14,893 nt of DNA from DASRRB01 sp036732755 (GTDB lineage Bacteria > Planctomycetota > B15-G4 > SIAN01), in NCBI GenBank assembly GCA_036732755.1, contig DAINBU010000116.1:1-14893 (forward strand). Reading direction: 5' to 3'. This document shows, one piece after another, positions 1 through 6,995 of the stretch (position 1 is the first letter of the stretch; each line of letters starts with the position of its first letter). The notes under the pieces are model-generated. The model ran no database searches. It saw only the letters and a program-made list of their open reading frames with translations, and was not told the DNA's origin. The position numbers were made by a program, and so were the translations under genes.

Positions 1-317
1 GCGCGCGCCGGGCTCCCACACGGTGATCTGCCCGCGCGTCCGCGGGGGACGCCCCGGGAAACTGAATTGACAGTGTTCGGGGGGCCCCCTACGATCCCGC
101 GCCTTCCGCGGCCGCGCAGCACGTTGCGGTACGTCGCCAGTGGCCGGACGTGTCTCGACGCAGCGCGGATCGTCGCGCGACCCGCCCGATGGACCCGATC
201 GGCCCGATCGGTCCTCTGGGGAGGTGCGCGGGGCCGGCTCCCGGAGGGCCGACCCGGACCGGTTGGACCGGCGCAGCAGCGATCAGAAACCGTCTTGGCA
301 CGAGAGGAAATCGTCTG
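1..317. other. Non-coding upstream region and long 5' leader
   Basis: No convincing gene is seen here; open frames on both strands have neither a ribosome binding site nor recognisable protein content. Bases 36-52 form a short GC-rich hairpin (GCGTCC/GGACGC) without a T tract. A sigma-70-like promoter lies at 67-95, which would leave a transcribed leader of about 215 nt before the start at 318. Inside the leader, 191-214 can fold into a hairpin with a CGATCG/CGATCG core extended by GGAC/GTCC and one bulged C. No known riboswitch class was recognised. The leader ends in a GAGAGGAAA ribosome binding site at about 302-310. Confidence 0.5.
67..95 (+). promoter_or_regulatory. Sigma-70-type promoter for the coiled-coil protein gene
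   Basis: TTGACA at 67-72 is a perfect -35 consensus. It is followed after exactly 17 bases by TACGAT at 90-95, which matches the -10 consensus at four of six positions. Transcription would begin near 102 and run into the gene starting at 318. This is the best promoter match noticed in the window; that it is used is inferred. Confidence 0.55.
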
Positions 318-1169
318 ATGAGCACGATGTCGAAGGTCTTCGTCGTCCTCAATCTCGTCCTGGCGCTGTTCCTGGTCGGGTCGATGGCCTCGATCCTCTC
401 CAACGGCGAGGACTGGCGGAAGAAGTGCCTCTCCACCGAGGAGAAGGCGAAGAACGACCTCGGTACCGAGAAGGAGCGCTACGGCAAGCTCGACGGCACC
501 CGCCAGACGCTCGAGACGTCGGTCCGCAGCCTCGAGAACCAGAAGAGCGACCTCGACTCGCAGCTCCAGACGCAGAAGGCGACTGCCGAGCAGTTCCGCA
601 ACGACAACAACCAGCTGCGCAACTCGGTCGACGCGATCAACGCGTCGCTGAAGGCGGTCCAGGGCGAGCTCGACGACACCCAGACGCGCAACAAGGAGCT
701 CCTCGCCAGCAACGAGACGCTGAAGAAGGAGACCGCCGACGCCAAGAAGGCGCAGATGGACGCCGAGGACGACCGCGCCCGGATCGAGGGCGATCTCAAG
801 CGGGCGTCCGACGACGTCGCGGAGAAGGAGCGGCAGCTCAAGCTCGTCTCCGACGAGCGCGACAACATGGACGCCCAGCTCAAGGCCCTGGTCAAGCTCG
901 GCGTCGACGTCCCGAAGCTCATCGGCAACAACGTCCCCCTCATCGAGGGCAAGGTCAGCGACGTCGGCCCGAACTTCGTGGTCCTGAGCGTCGGCGAGAA
1001 CGAGAGCGTCAAGATCGGCTACGCGTTCGACGTCTACCGCGGCAACGACTACATCGGCCGCGTGGTCGTCGACATGGTCCGTCCCGACACCTCGACCGCC
1101 CGCGTCACCATGAAGAACGAGAAGGGCCTCGCCTTCCAGCGCATGGACAACGCGACGACCCGCCTGTGA
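318..1169 (+). CDS. Membrane-anchored coiled-coil protein of unknown function
   Basis: The protein has 283 residues. It starts with a hydrophobic anchor (residues 5-23, VFVVLNLVLALFLVGSMAS) followed by a charged, Glu/Lys/Gln-rich segment from about 30 to 195 with clear heptad character, so a long coiled coil is likely. The last 85 residues form a compact beta-rich module with the pattern GKVSDVGPNFVVLSVG and VKIGYAFDVYRG, resembling the C-terminal domain seen in FlgT-like and some planctomycetal membrane proteins. The ATG at 318 is chosen because a GAGAGGA ribosome binding site lies 9 bases upstream; an ATG at 327 is too far from it. The topology suggests a short cytoplasmic tail and a periplasmic rod with a globular tip. 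Its partner is unknown. MreC also has an anchor, coiled coil and beta domain, but this protein lacks MreC motifs. Confidence 0.85.
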   Translation: MSTMSKVFVVLNLVLALFLVGSMASILSNGEDWRKKCLSTEEKAKNDLGTEKERYGKLDGTRQTLETSVRSLENQKSDLDSQLQTQKATAEQFRNDNNQLRNSVDAINASLKAVQGELDDTQTRNKELLASNETLKKETADAKKAQMDAEDDRARIEGDLKRASDDVAEKERQLKLVSDERDNMDAQLKALVKLGVDVPKLIGNNVPLIEGKVSDVGPNFVVLSVGENESVKIGYAFDVYRGNDYIGRVVVDMVRPDTSTARVTMKNEKGLAFQRMDNATTRL

Positions 1170-1205
1170 CCGGGGCGCCCGTGAAAGCGGCCGCGGTATC
1201 CACCT

Positions 1206-1229
1206 GAAACCCACGGCCAGAAACCCACG
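1206..1229 (+). repeat. 10-bp direct repeat, 14-bp period
   Basis: GAAACCCACG occurs exactly twice, at 1206-1215 and 1220-1229, separated by four bases. It lies in the 81-base gap between the first two genes, just upstream of the second start codon. Its A-rich composition stands out in this GC-rich DNA. It could be a regulator binding site or chance; nothing else supports a role. Confidence 0.5.
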
Positions 1230-1250
1230 AAATCGGACCGGGAGCTCGAC

Positions 1251-1433
1251 ATGGCGAAACAGACGGGCGGCGAAGAGATGGCGGACCTCGAGTCGGAATC
1301 GGCCGCCCCCAAGCAGCTGGACCTGGTCGGCGGGCTGGTCTTCACGACCTTCGTCGCGCTGGTGATCGGGATCGTGCTCGCGCAGAAGCACCTGCAGGCC
1401 TATTTCAACGCGGGAATGTTCGGCGGCCATTGA
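1251..1433 (+). CDS. Small single-pass membrane protein, unknown function
   Basis: The protein has 60 residues: a hydrophilic, acidic N-terminus of about 25 residues, one membrane segment (about residues 27-45, VGGLVFTTFVALVIGIVLA), and a short tail ending FGGH. A GGGAG motif at about 1239-1243 sits 7 bases before the ATG at 1251, which supports this start over the ATG at 1278. It follows the coiled-coil protein by 81 bases and is probably co-transcribed with it. A strong hairpin terminator candidate lies 73 bases downstream. No family was recognised. Codon use matches its neighbours, so it is likely a real gene. Confidence 0.7.
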   Translation: MAKQTGGEEMADLESESAAPKQLDLVGGLVFTTFVALVIGIVLAQKHLQAYFNAGMFGGH

Positions 1434-1456
1434 GTTCGCCGTAAGCGCGCTAGACT
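1430..1456 (+). promoter_or_regulatory. Possible promoter for the mreB operon
   Basis: TTGAGT (1430-1435) and TAGACT (1451-1456) each match the sigma-70 hexamers at four of six positions, but the spacer is only 15 bases, shorter than optimal. The -35 overlaps the stop codon of the preceding gene. If used, transcription would start near 1463, upstream of the terminator-like hairpin at 1506-1549. Low confidence. Confidence 0.25.
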
Positions 1457-1505
1457 GCCGGCTCACCCGGGCCGGCGGTTTACGAGAAGTCAAAACTCGC
1501 AGATC

Positions 1506-1549
1506 GAGCGGGCCGGTGTCCGGAAGGACAGCGGCCCGCTTCTTCTTTC
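1506..1549 (+). terminator. Strong intrinsic terminator / possible attenuator before mreB
   Basis: AGCGGGCCG (1507-1515) pairs perfectly with CGGCCCGCT (1532-1540). After one G/G mismatch the stem continues as TGTCC (1517-1521) with GGACA (1526-1530), closed by a GGAA tetraloop (1522-1525), which is a GNRA-type loop. The T-rich run TCTTCTTTC follows at 1541-1549. This is the classical form of a Rho-independent terminator. It would end the transcript of the two small membrane-protein genes. Only about 28 bases separate it from the ribosome binding site of the mreB leader ORF, leaving little room for a promoter after it. It may therefore lie inside the mreB leader and act as an attenuator. Confidence 0.7.
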
Positions 1550-1589
1550 GCGGGGTCGCGGTCGGGGGTCGCGGGGGGAGGGGGGATCG

Positions 1590-1628
1590 ATGAGCGCGCC
1601 ACGCGTCCGTTCGGCGGGTCGGCGATGA
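1590..1628 (+). CDS. 12-codon upstream ORF overlapping the mreB start
   Basis: An ATG at 1590 opens a short frame (MSAPRVRSAGRR) whose TGA stop at 1626-1628 overlaps the mreB ATG at 1625 as ATGA. The best ribosome binding site in the area, GGAGG at 1577-1581 within a run of G, lies 8 bases before this ATG, whereas mreB itself has only a weak GGGTCGG in front of it. The peptide has no recognised function and is Arg-rich (4 of 12 residues). The arrangement suggests a leader peptide through which ribosomes reach mreB by translational coupling. The alternative is that the G-rich run serves mreB over an unusually long spacing. Confidence 0.35.
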   Translation: MSAPRVRSAGRR

Positions 1629-2692
1629 GCCAGGCATTCCTGCGCCCGCTCGAATGGCTGATCGGCCGCTTCTCGCACGACATGGGCATCGACCTCGGGA
1701 CCGCGAACACGCTGGTCTGCATCGCCAGCGAAGGGATCGTGATCTCCGAGCCGTCGGTCGTCGCGGTGCGCCGCGGCACCAACGAGGTCCTCCTCGACGG
1801 CAACGCGGTCGGCATCACCGCGAAGGAGATGCTCGGCAAGACGCCCGGCAACATCGAGGCGATCCGGCCGCTGCGCAACGGAGTCATCGCCGACTTCGAG
1901 ATCACCGAGAAGATGCTGCGGTACTTCATCCGCAAGGTGCACAAGGGCCGCCAGTTCGTGCGGCCGCGCATCGTGATCTCGATCCCGTCCGGCATCACCG
2001 CCGTCGAGAAGCGCGCCGTCATCAACTCGGCCGAGCGCGCCGGCGCGCGCAAGGTCTACCTGGTCGAGGAGCCGATCGCGGCCGGCATCGGCGCCGGCCT
2101 GCCGATCGCCGAGCCGGTCGCGAGCATGATCGTCGACATCGGCGGCGGCACGACCGAGGTCGCGGTGATCAGCCTCTTCGGCCTCGTGAACGCCGAGTCG
2201 ATCCGCGTCGCGGGCGACGAGTTCGACGCCGCGATCTGCGAGCACATGCGGCGCGAGCACAACATCCTGATCGGCGAGCCGACCGCCGAACGCGTGAAGA
2301 TCGCGATCGGCTCCGCCGCGCCGCTCGACCAGGAGATGGAGATGGAGGTCGCCGGCCGCGACACCATCACCGGCCTGCCGCGCCGCACCCTGATCCGCAG
2401 CGAGGAGATCCGCGAGGCGCTCGCCGACCCCGTGAAGCAGATCACCTCGGCGGTCCGCCGCACGCTCGAGAAGACGCCGCCCGAGCTCTCCGCCGACCTG
2501 GTGAACACCGGCATCACGCTGGCCGGCGGCGGCGCGCTGCTGCGCAAGATGGACGCGGCGATCGAGAACACGATCCAGCTGCCGGTCCGAATCGCCAACG
2601 ATCCTCTCACTTGCGTCGCGCGCGGCACGTTCGAGTTCCTGAACCAGCTCCATCTCTACAGCCAGGTGCTGCCGAGCGGCGACGACAACTGA
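1625..2692 (+). CDS. mreB: Rod shape-determining protein MreB
   Basis: MreB is the bacterial actin homologue that polymerises on the inner membrane and directs side-wall synthesis. The 355 residues are the usual length. A short amphipathic N-terminal segment (FLRPLEWLIGRF, residues 5-16) fits membrane attachment. The ATPase signatures are present: phosphate-1 loop GIDLGTANT (residues 21-29), phosphate-2 loop VDIGGGTTEVAV (D at residue 171), and the adenosine-site glycines AGGGALL (GGG at 301-303). PSVVAV and VYLVEEPIAAGIGAGLPI are typical of MreB. It heads an elongasome operon with mreC starting 44 bases downstream. The ATG at 1625 overlaps the stop of a 12-codon upstream ORF, and no other in-frame start lies nearby upstream. 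Confidence 0.97.
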   Translation: MSQAFLRPLEWLIGRFSHDMGIDLGTANTLVCIASEGIVISEPSVVAVRRGTNEVLLDGNAVGITAKEMLGKTPGNIEAIRPLRNGVIADFEITEKMLRYFIRKVHKGRQFVRPRIVISIPSGITAVEKRAVINSAERAGARKVYLVEEPIAAGIGAGLPIAEPVASMIVDIGGGTTEVAVISLFGLVNAESIRVAGDEFDAAICEHMRREHNILIGEPTAERVKIAIGSAAPLDQEMEMEVAGRDTITGLPRRTLIRSEEIREALADPVKQITSAVRRTLEKTPPELSADLVNTGITLAGGGALLRKMDAAIENTIQLPVRIANDPLTCVARGTFEFLNQLHLYSQVLPSGDDN

Positions 2693-2736
2693 CGCGACCG
2701 CCCGGAAGCGGCGGTTCCCGGGACGGCGTGGGCGCG

Positions 2737-3330
2737 ATGGACGATCGTGACGGCGAGCTGCGCGTGCAGCGCTGGTCGGCGCTGCTGCTGGTGGTCGGGA
2801 TGCTCGGGCTCCTGCCCTATCCCCCGATCCGGGGCGCCTTCGAGCTCGCCGAGGAGTCGCTGCTCACCGCGCGCCGCTGGTTGAGCCGGGGCGTCGGCTC
2901 GGGAGCGCCGCTCGGCGACGCCGCCGCGCTCGGCCGCCCCGACCCGCGCGTCGTCGAGCTCCTCTCCCGGGCGCGCGCGGCGCTGCTGCCGCCGCGCTCG
3001 ACCGGCTGGCAGCGCGACGGCGGCTTCGCCGTGGTGCCGGTCGGGCGCGAGCGGCGTCCCGACGTGCTGAGCCTCGTCGTCGCGGGCTCGGTGCCGGCCG
3101 GCGAGCCGGCCTTCGCCGGCCGCGTGCTGATCGGCACGACCGAAGTCGACCCGCGCACGCAGCGTCCGTTCGTGCGCCCGCTCCTCGCGAAGGGGACGCG
3201 CCTTCCGGCGTGCGCCGGCGTGCCGGGCCGCCGCGAGGTCCGCTTCATTGCGGTGGGGGACGGGAGCGAGACGCTGCGCGTCGCCTACCCCGACAGCGCG
3301 CAGCCGATTCGCGAGGGCGACCTGGTCTAA
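2737..3330 (+). CDS. mreC: MreC, N-terminal portion ending at an in-frame TAA
   Basis: MreC is the bitopic periplasmic scaffold of the Rod complex that links MreB to PBP2. This frame encodes 197 residues: one membrane segment (about residues 13-29, LLLVVGMLGLLPYPP), a helical stretch (about 35-80), and the start of a beta domain with the MreC-like pattern AFAGRVLIGTTEVD and IREGDLV. Translation then meets TAA at 3328-3330, where MreC families normally continue from the GD-V strand. The same frame stays open for a further 740 bases with MreC-like sequence, so this is one gene cut by a nonsense codon, a sequencing error or readthrough. A change from TAC (Tyr) to TAA would explain it. Start: ATG at 2737; a GTG at 2728 is an alternative. 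The fit to MreC rests on order in the cluster plus pattern, not on close identity. Confidence 0.75.
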   Translation: MDDRDGELRVQRWSALLLVVGMLGLLPYPPIRGAFELAEESLLTARRWLSRGVGSGAPLGDAAALGRPDPRVVELLSRARAALLPPRSTGWQRDGGFAVVPVGRERRPDVLSLVVAGSVPAGEPAFAGRVLIGTTEVDPRTQRPFVRPLLAKGTRLPACAGVPGRREVRFIAVGDGSETLRVAYPDSAQPIREGDLV

Positions 3331-4071
3331 GCGCTCGACGGCGCCGGCGCGCTCGGCGGCGCGCTCGCGCCGGCCGACGCGGCGGCCGCGGCCGGCGCCC
3401 CCGGCGCAATCGTCCCGGTCGTCGGCGGCGCCGAGCTCGGCCGCATCGCGCGCGGCGCGCTGCCGGCCGGCTCGCTGCGCGACGACTGGCGCGTCCGCCC
3501 CTCCGTCGACTTGGATGAACTCGCGGAGGTGTCGATCCGCTTCCCGCCCGGCCTGCCCGGACCGGGCGACCTCGACCTCGCGCCGCTCGTCGTCCATCCG
3601 ACCGGCGCCGCGGTGCACGACGGCCGCCGCCGCGGCGCGTGGCTCGGCGTCGGACGCGAGCTCGGTGTCGTGCCCGGCTGCGTCGTCGCGTCGGGCCCCT
3701 GCCTCGAGGGGGTCGTCGTGCGGTCCGGCTGGCGCGGCGCGCTGGTGCGCCGCGTCGACGACCCGGGCTTCCGCTGTCGCACGCTCGTCCTCGTCGACGG
3801 CCGCTGCTACCCGTGGACGCTCGAGGTGGAGCGGAGCGAGGGCGAGCGGCTGCTCCTGCGCGGCGCGCCCGCGCTGCCGGGCGCCGAGGGGGCGCTCGTC
3901 GTCACGGCCGACGCGGCGACCGGATCTCCGGAGGGGCTCCTGCTCGGCGTGCTCGAGAGCGAGGAGGGGCGCTGGCGCCTTCACGTCGAGCCGGAGCTCC
4001 TGGAGTCCCCGCGCGCCGACTCCGAGTGGGTGGTCCACCGCCCGCCCGGCCCTTGGAGCGACGAGGAATGA
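3331..4071 (+). pseudogene. mreC: MreC, C-terminal portion after the TAA (second half of split mreC)
   Basis: This continues in the frame of the upstream MreC part and has no ATG or well-placed start of its own; the only in-frame candidate noted is a TTG at 3511 without a clear ribosome binding site. It first completes the MreC beta domain, ending VRPSVDLDELAEVSI, which resembles the usual MreC C-terminus. It then carries a further module of about 170 residues with its own MreC-type pattern: LGVGRELGVVPGCVV, then LEGVVVRSGWRGALVRRV, then GALVVTADAATGSPEGLLLG. The frame ends in TGA overlapping the mreD ATG (ATGA at 4068-4071), as expected if the whole 445-codon frame is one gene. It is labelled pseudogene because it is cut off from a start codon in this sequence. 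Confidence 0.65.
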
Positions 4072-4598
4072 TCGTCCTCGAGCTCGTCCTCTCGTTCGTC
4101 GCCGGCATCGCGCTCGCCGCGATCGAGCACCTGCTGCGGGCGCGCTTCGGCTTCGCCCCCGACTGCGCCGCGGTGGCGCTGGCGCTCCTGCTCACCAGCA
4201 AGGCGCGGCCGTCGTCCGGCGTCTACGCGCTCGGGCTTCTCCTCGGCTTCTCCACGTCGAGCCTCGACCCGCTCGGCGCCTGGCTCCTGGGAGGGGGCAT
4301 CGCCGCCGCCGTCCTGCTCCCGCTGCGCGACCTCGTCTTCGTGGAGAGCCCCGGCACGCAGCTCCTCTTCGGCCTGCTCTGCTCGGGCGCGCTCCTCGCG
4401 GCGCGCACCCTCTACGCGCTCTTCTCCGGTGCTCCGCTCCTGCCCTTCCCGCCGAGCGAGCTCGTCGCGCCGTTGCTCGCCGCCGCCGCCGTCCCGATAC
4501 TGCACCGGTCGATGGCGAGCGCGCTCCGGGGATGGCGCCGGGTGCGCGAGCGCTGGGAGGCGCGGCCCGAAGGCGGGGAAGCGACTCCCGAAGACTGA
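4068..4598 (+). CDS. mreD: Rod shape-determining membrane protein MreD
   Basis: MreD is the polytopic inner-membrane partner of MreB and MreC. The 176-residue protein has about five hydrophobic segments, for example LVLSFVAGIALAAIEHLL near the N-terminus, VALALLLTS, LGLLLGF, LLGGGIAAAVLLPL and LVAPLLAAAAVPIL, followed by a basic Arg-rich cytoplasmic tail (about residues 145-170). Length and topology match the MreD family, which is poorly conserved in sequence, so position between mreC and the PBP2 gene is the main evidence. The ATG overlaps the end of the mreC frame (ATGA), suggesting translational coupling. The PBP2 start follows 39 bases downstream. Confidence 0.85.
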   Translation: MIVLELVLSFVAGIALAAIEHLLRARFGFAPDCAAVALALLLTSKARPSSGVYALGLLLGFSTSSLDPLGAWLLGGGIAAAVLLPLRDLVFVESPGTQLLFGLLCSGALLAARTLYALFSGAPLLPFPPSELVAPLLAAAAVPILHRSMASALRGWRRVRERWEARPEGGEATPED

Positions 4599-4637
4599 GG
4601 GGCGGGGCGCGGCTTGGCGGCCGCGGCGGGGAGCGCG

Positions 4638-6995
4638 ATGGCGGGCGGCGCGCGGTTGTTCCAGATCGCGATCGGGCTCGTGCTGGCGGCCGTCGGCATC
4701 GGCTGGCACCTCTTCGATCTGCAGGTGCTCCAGAAGTCGTTCTGGGAGCGCGAGGCGGCGCTCGCGATCACGCGCGAGCAGGTCCTCCCGTACCGGCGCG
4801 GCGAGATCCGCGACTGCTGGGGCCGGCCGCTCGCGACGTCGCACACCGCCTTCGACCTCGAATTCGTCTTCAGCGAGTTCCGGCGCGGCACGACGTCGGG
4901 GCAGTTGCTCGCGGCGCACTGGCTCCTGACCGGACAGCGCGTCTCCCTCGCCGACCTGCTCGAGCGGCCGACCGTCCTGCTCGATCCGTTCGCCACCGCG
5001 ACCATCGGCGAGATGAAGGCGATCGAGCCGGGCGTGCGGCGCTACGACCTCCTCGTCTACGCGGCGTGGCTCTCGGGGACCTCAGGCACGCGCGAACTGA
5101 CCGAGCGGCTGCGCAGCGGCGCCCCGACCGAGCTCTTCTGCCCGGAGCTCGGCGAGCAGCGCCCCGCGATCCTCGTGCGGCTGCGCGGCGAGCAGGTGCT
5201 GCTCGCCCAGCTCGAGCGCGCGCTCGCGCTCGCGCCGGGCGCGCTCGTCGCGAAGATCGACGAGATCGTGCGCGCGACCGACCTGCGCGTCCTGCAGCTC
5301 GCCGCGCGCCACCCGACGCCGGGGCGCGCCTTCGAGGACGAACGCGACCTCCACAAGGACGAGGACGCGCGCGGGCGGCTGCTGCTGAAGAACGTCCCCT
5401 ACTCCGCCGTCTTCGACCTCGCGAGCGACCCCGACCTGCTCGACGGCCTGCGCGTCGTCGAGCGCACGCGCCGCGTCTACCCCGAGGAGAACGACGTCTG
5501 CCCGATCCTGGTCGGGCGGGTCGGCTCGCCGTCCGCCGAGGCGCTCGACGCGGTCGACCGGATGCGTGACGCGCTGCGCGACCTCTCGCTGGAGGAGTAC
5601 GTCTCGGCCGACGACGCGGTGGCGCTGGCCCAGAAGAAGCGCGAGCTGCTCGAGGAGGGGGTGCAGCCCGAGGAGGAGGTCGGCAAGGAGGGGCTCGAGG
5701 CGGCCTTCGAGCGCGTGCTGCGCGGCCGGCGCGGCTGGAAGAAGACGGTGAACGACCGCGCCGGCGCCGTGCAGGAGGTGCTCGACCAGCAGCCGCCGGT
5801 GGGAGGGCGCGACGTCGTCCTCACGCTCGACACCGCGCTGCAGCGCGCGGCCGAACGGGCGCTCGCGGTCGGCGTGCCGGAGGAGAAGGGCAGCGCCCCG
5901 ATCGTCCATCCGGGCGCGTTCGTCCTGGTCGAGCTACCCGAAATGAAGGTCCGCGTGCTCGCCTCGACGCCGTCGCCGACGCGCGCCGAGATCGCGGCCG
6001 ACTACGAGAAGCTCGTCGACCCGAAGAGCAAGGAGGGTCACGACCACCCGCTGCGCTCGCGCGCCTGGAAGCCGGCGCTGCCGCCGCCGCCCGGCTCCTC
6101 GATCAAGCCGCTCGTCTCGGCGATGGCGCTGAGCGCCGGCCTCCTCTCGCCGCGCACGACCTACGAGTGCAACAAGAGCGACCTGCGAGCGCGCGACGGC
6201 GGGCCGCCGGTCAACTGCGAGGGGTACCACGGTTCCGCCGACCTGCGCGAGGCGCTCGTCAAGTCGTGCAACCACTACTACGCGCAACTCGCGCAGGACG
6301 CCGGCTGGACGCGCATGGTCGAGTGGATGCGGGCCTTCGGCTTCGGCCACAAGAGCGGCTTCGCAAGCGTGGCGCTGCCCGACGGGACGACGCTGCGCGG
6401 GCTCGGTGACGAGGCGGCCGGCATCGCCGAAGATGAGCGGGGCGGCCGCAACCTGATGCTCTTCGGGATCGGGCAGGGGCGCTTCGACGCGACGCCGCTC
6501 CAGGTCGCGGCCGCGCTCGGTGCGCTGGCCATGCGCGAATACCGTCCGCCGACGCTGATCGAGCGCGTCGGCGACGTCGCGCCTCTGCGCGCCGAACCGG
6601 TCGCGCTGCCGATCGACGACGCGGCCTGGCGCGCCGTGGTCGCGGCGATGCGCGACGTGACCCACGCGGGCGGCACCGCGTCGCCGTCGCACGGCTACGA
6701 CCTGTCGCCCTTCGATCTCGCGACCAAGACCGGCACGCCCGAGCAGGGGCGCAAGGAGTGGCCGTGCCACTCGTGGTTCGTCGGCTTCTTTCCTTCCCGC
6801 GCGCCACGCTATGCGTTCGCGATCTTCCTCGAGCGGACCGGCCGCCACGGCGGCGACGCGGCGGCGCCGGTGCTCGCGCGCGTGCTCGACGACCCCGCCT
6901 TCGCGGAGGTCGCGGCGGCGGCGCGGCTGCACGGCGGGGCGGGCACGGACGCGCCGGCGCCGGGCGACGCGCGCGGCGAGGGGGAGGCGCGATGA
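4638..6995 (+). CDS. mrdA: Penicillin-binding protein 2 (elongation transpeptidase)
   Basis: PBP2 is the class B penicillin-binding protein that cross-links glycan strands made by RodA in the side wall. Order: N-terminal anchor (about residues 6-24), the entry motif RGEIRDCWGRPLAT of the pedestal domain, a long region with insertions, the linker VGGRDVVLTLDTALQRAAE, and the transpeptidase domain. All three penicillin-binding motifs are present: SSIK with Ser487 nucleophile and Lys490, SCN at 543-545, and KTGT at 697-700. At 785 residues it is longer than the usual 600-650; the extra length lies mostly between about 60 and 330 (Arg/Glu/Leu-rich, partly helical). The ATG at 4638 has GGGGAG 4 bases upstream; a TTG at 4614 is an alternative start. 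The stop overlaps the rodA start (ATGA at 6992-6995). Confidence 0.95.
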   Translation: MAGGARLFQIAIGLVLAAVGIGWHLFDLQVLQKSFWEREAALAITREQVLPYRRGEIRDCWGRPLATSHTAFDLEFVFSEFRRGTTSGQLLAAHWLLTGQRVSLADLLERPTVLLDPFATATIGEMKAIEPGVRRYDLLVYAAWLSGTSGTRELTERLRSGAPTELFCPELGEQRPAILVRLRGEQVLLAQLERALALAPGALVAKIDEIVRATDLRVLQLAARHPTPGRAFEDERDLHKDEDARGRLLLKNVPYSAVFDLASDPDLLDGLRVVERTRRVYPEENDVCPILVGRVGSPSAEALDAVDRMRDALRDLSLEEYVSADDAVALAQKKRELLEEGVQPEEEVGKEGLEAAFERVLRGRRGWKKTVNDRAGAVQEVLDQQPPVGGRDVVLTLDTALQRAAERALAVGVPEEKGSAPIVHPGAFVLVELPEMKVRVLASTPSPTRAEIAADYEKLVDPKSKEGHDHPLRSRAWKPALPPPPGSSIKPLVSAMALSAGLLSPRTTYECNKSDLRARDGGPPVNCEGYHGSADLREALVKSCNHYYAQLAQDAGWTRMVEWMRAFGFGHKSGFASVALPDGTTLRGLGDEAAGIAEDERGGRNLMLFGIGQGRFDATPLQVAAALGALAMREYRPPTLIERVGDVAPLRAEPVALPIDDAAWRAVVAAMRDVTHAGGTASPSHGYDLSPFDLATKTGTPEQGRKEWPCHSWFVGFFPSRAPRYAFAIFLERTGRHGGDAAAPVLARVLDDPAFAEVAAAARLHGGAGTDAPAPGDARGEGEAR

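Noticed and set aside
140..1207. Long open frames overlapping the first gene in other frames, very rich in Arg, Pro and Gly
   Set aside because: High GC content removes stop codons from shadow frames. These lack a ribosome binding site and have shadow-type composition, while the 318-1169 frame has an anchor, coiled coil and ordered tip.
1480..2653. Minus-strand open frames opposite mreB
   Set aside because: They mirror the codon structure of mreB (Arg/Asp/Val-rich) and have no recognisable protein pattern.
3328..3330. Genome-wide recoding of TAA as a sense codon
   Set aside because: A single TAA in one gene is far better explained by mutation or sequence error. No other in-frame TAA was noted in the window to support recoding.
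3248..5569. A 773-codon plus-strand open frame across mreC, mreD and the PBP2 gene
   Set aside because: It is almost entirely Arg/Ala/Pro/Ser and lies out of frame with three well-supported genes, so it is a GC-driven shadow.
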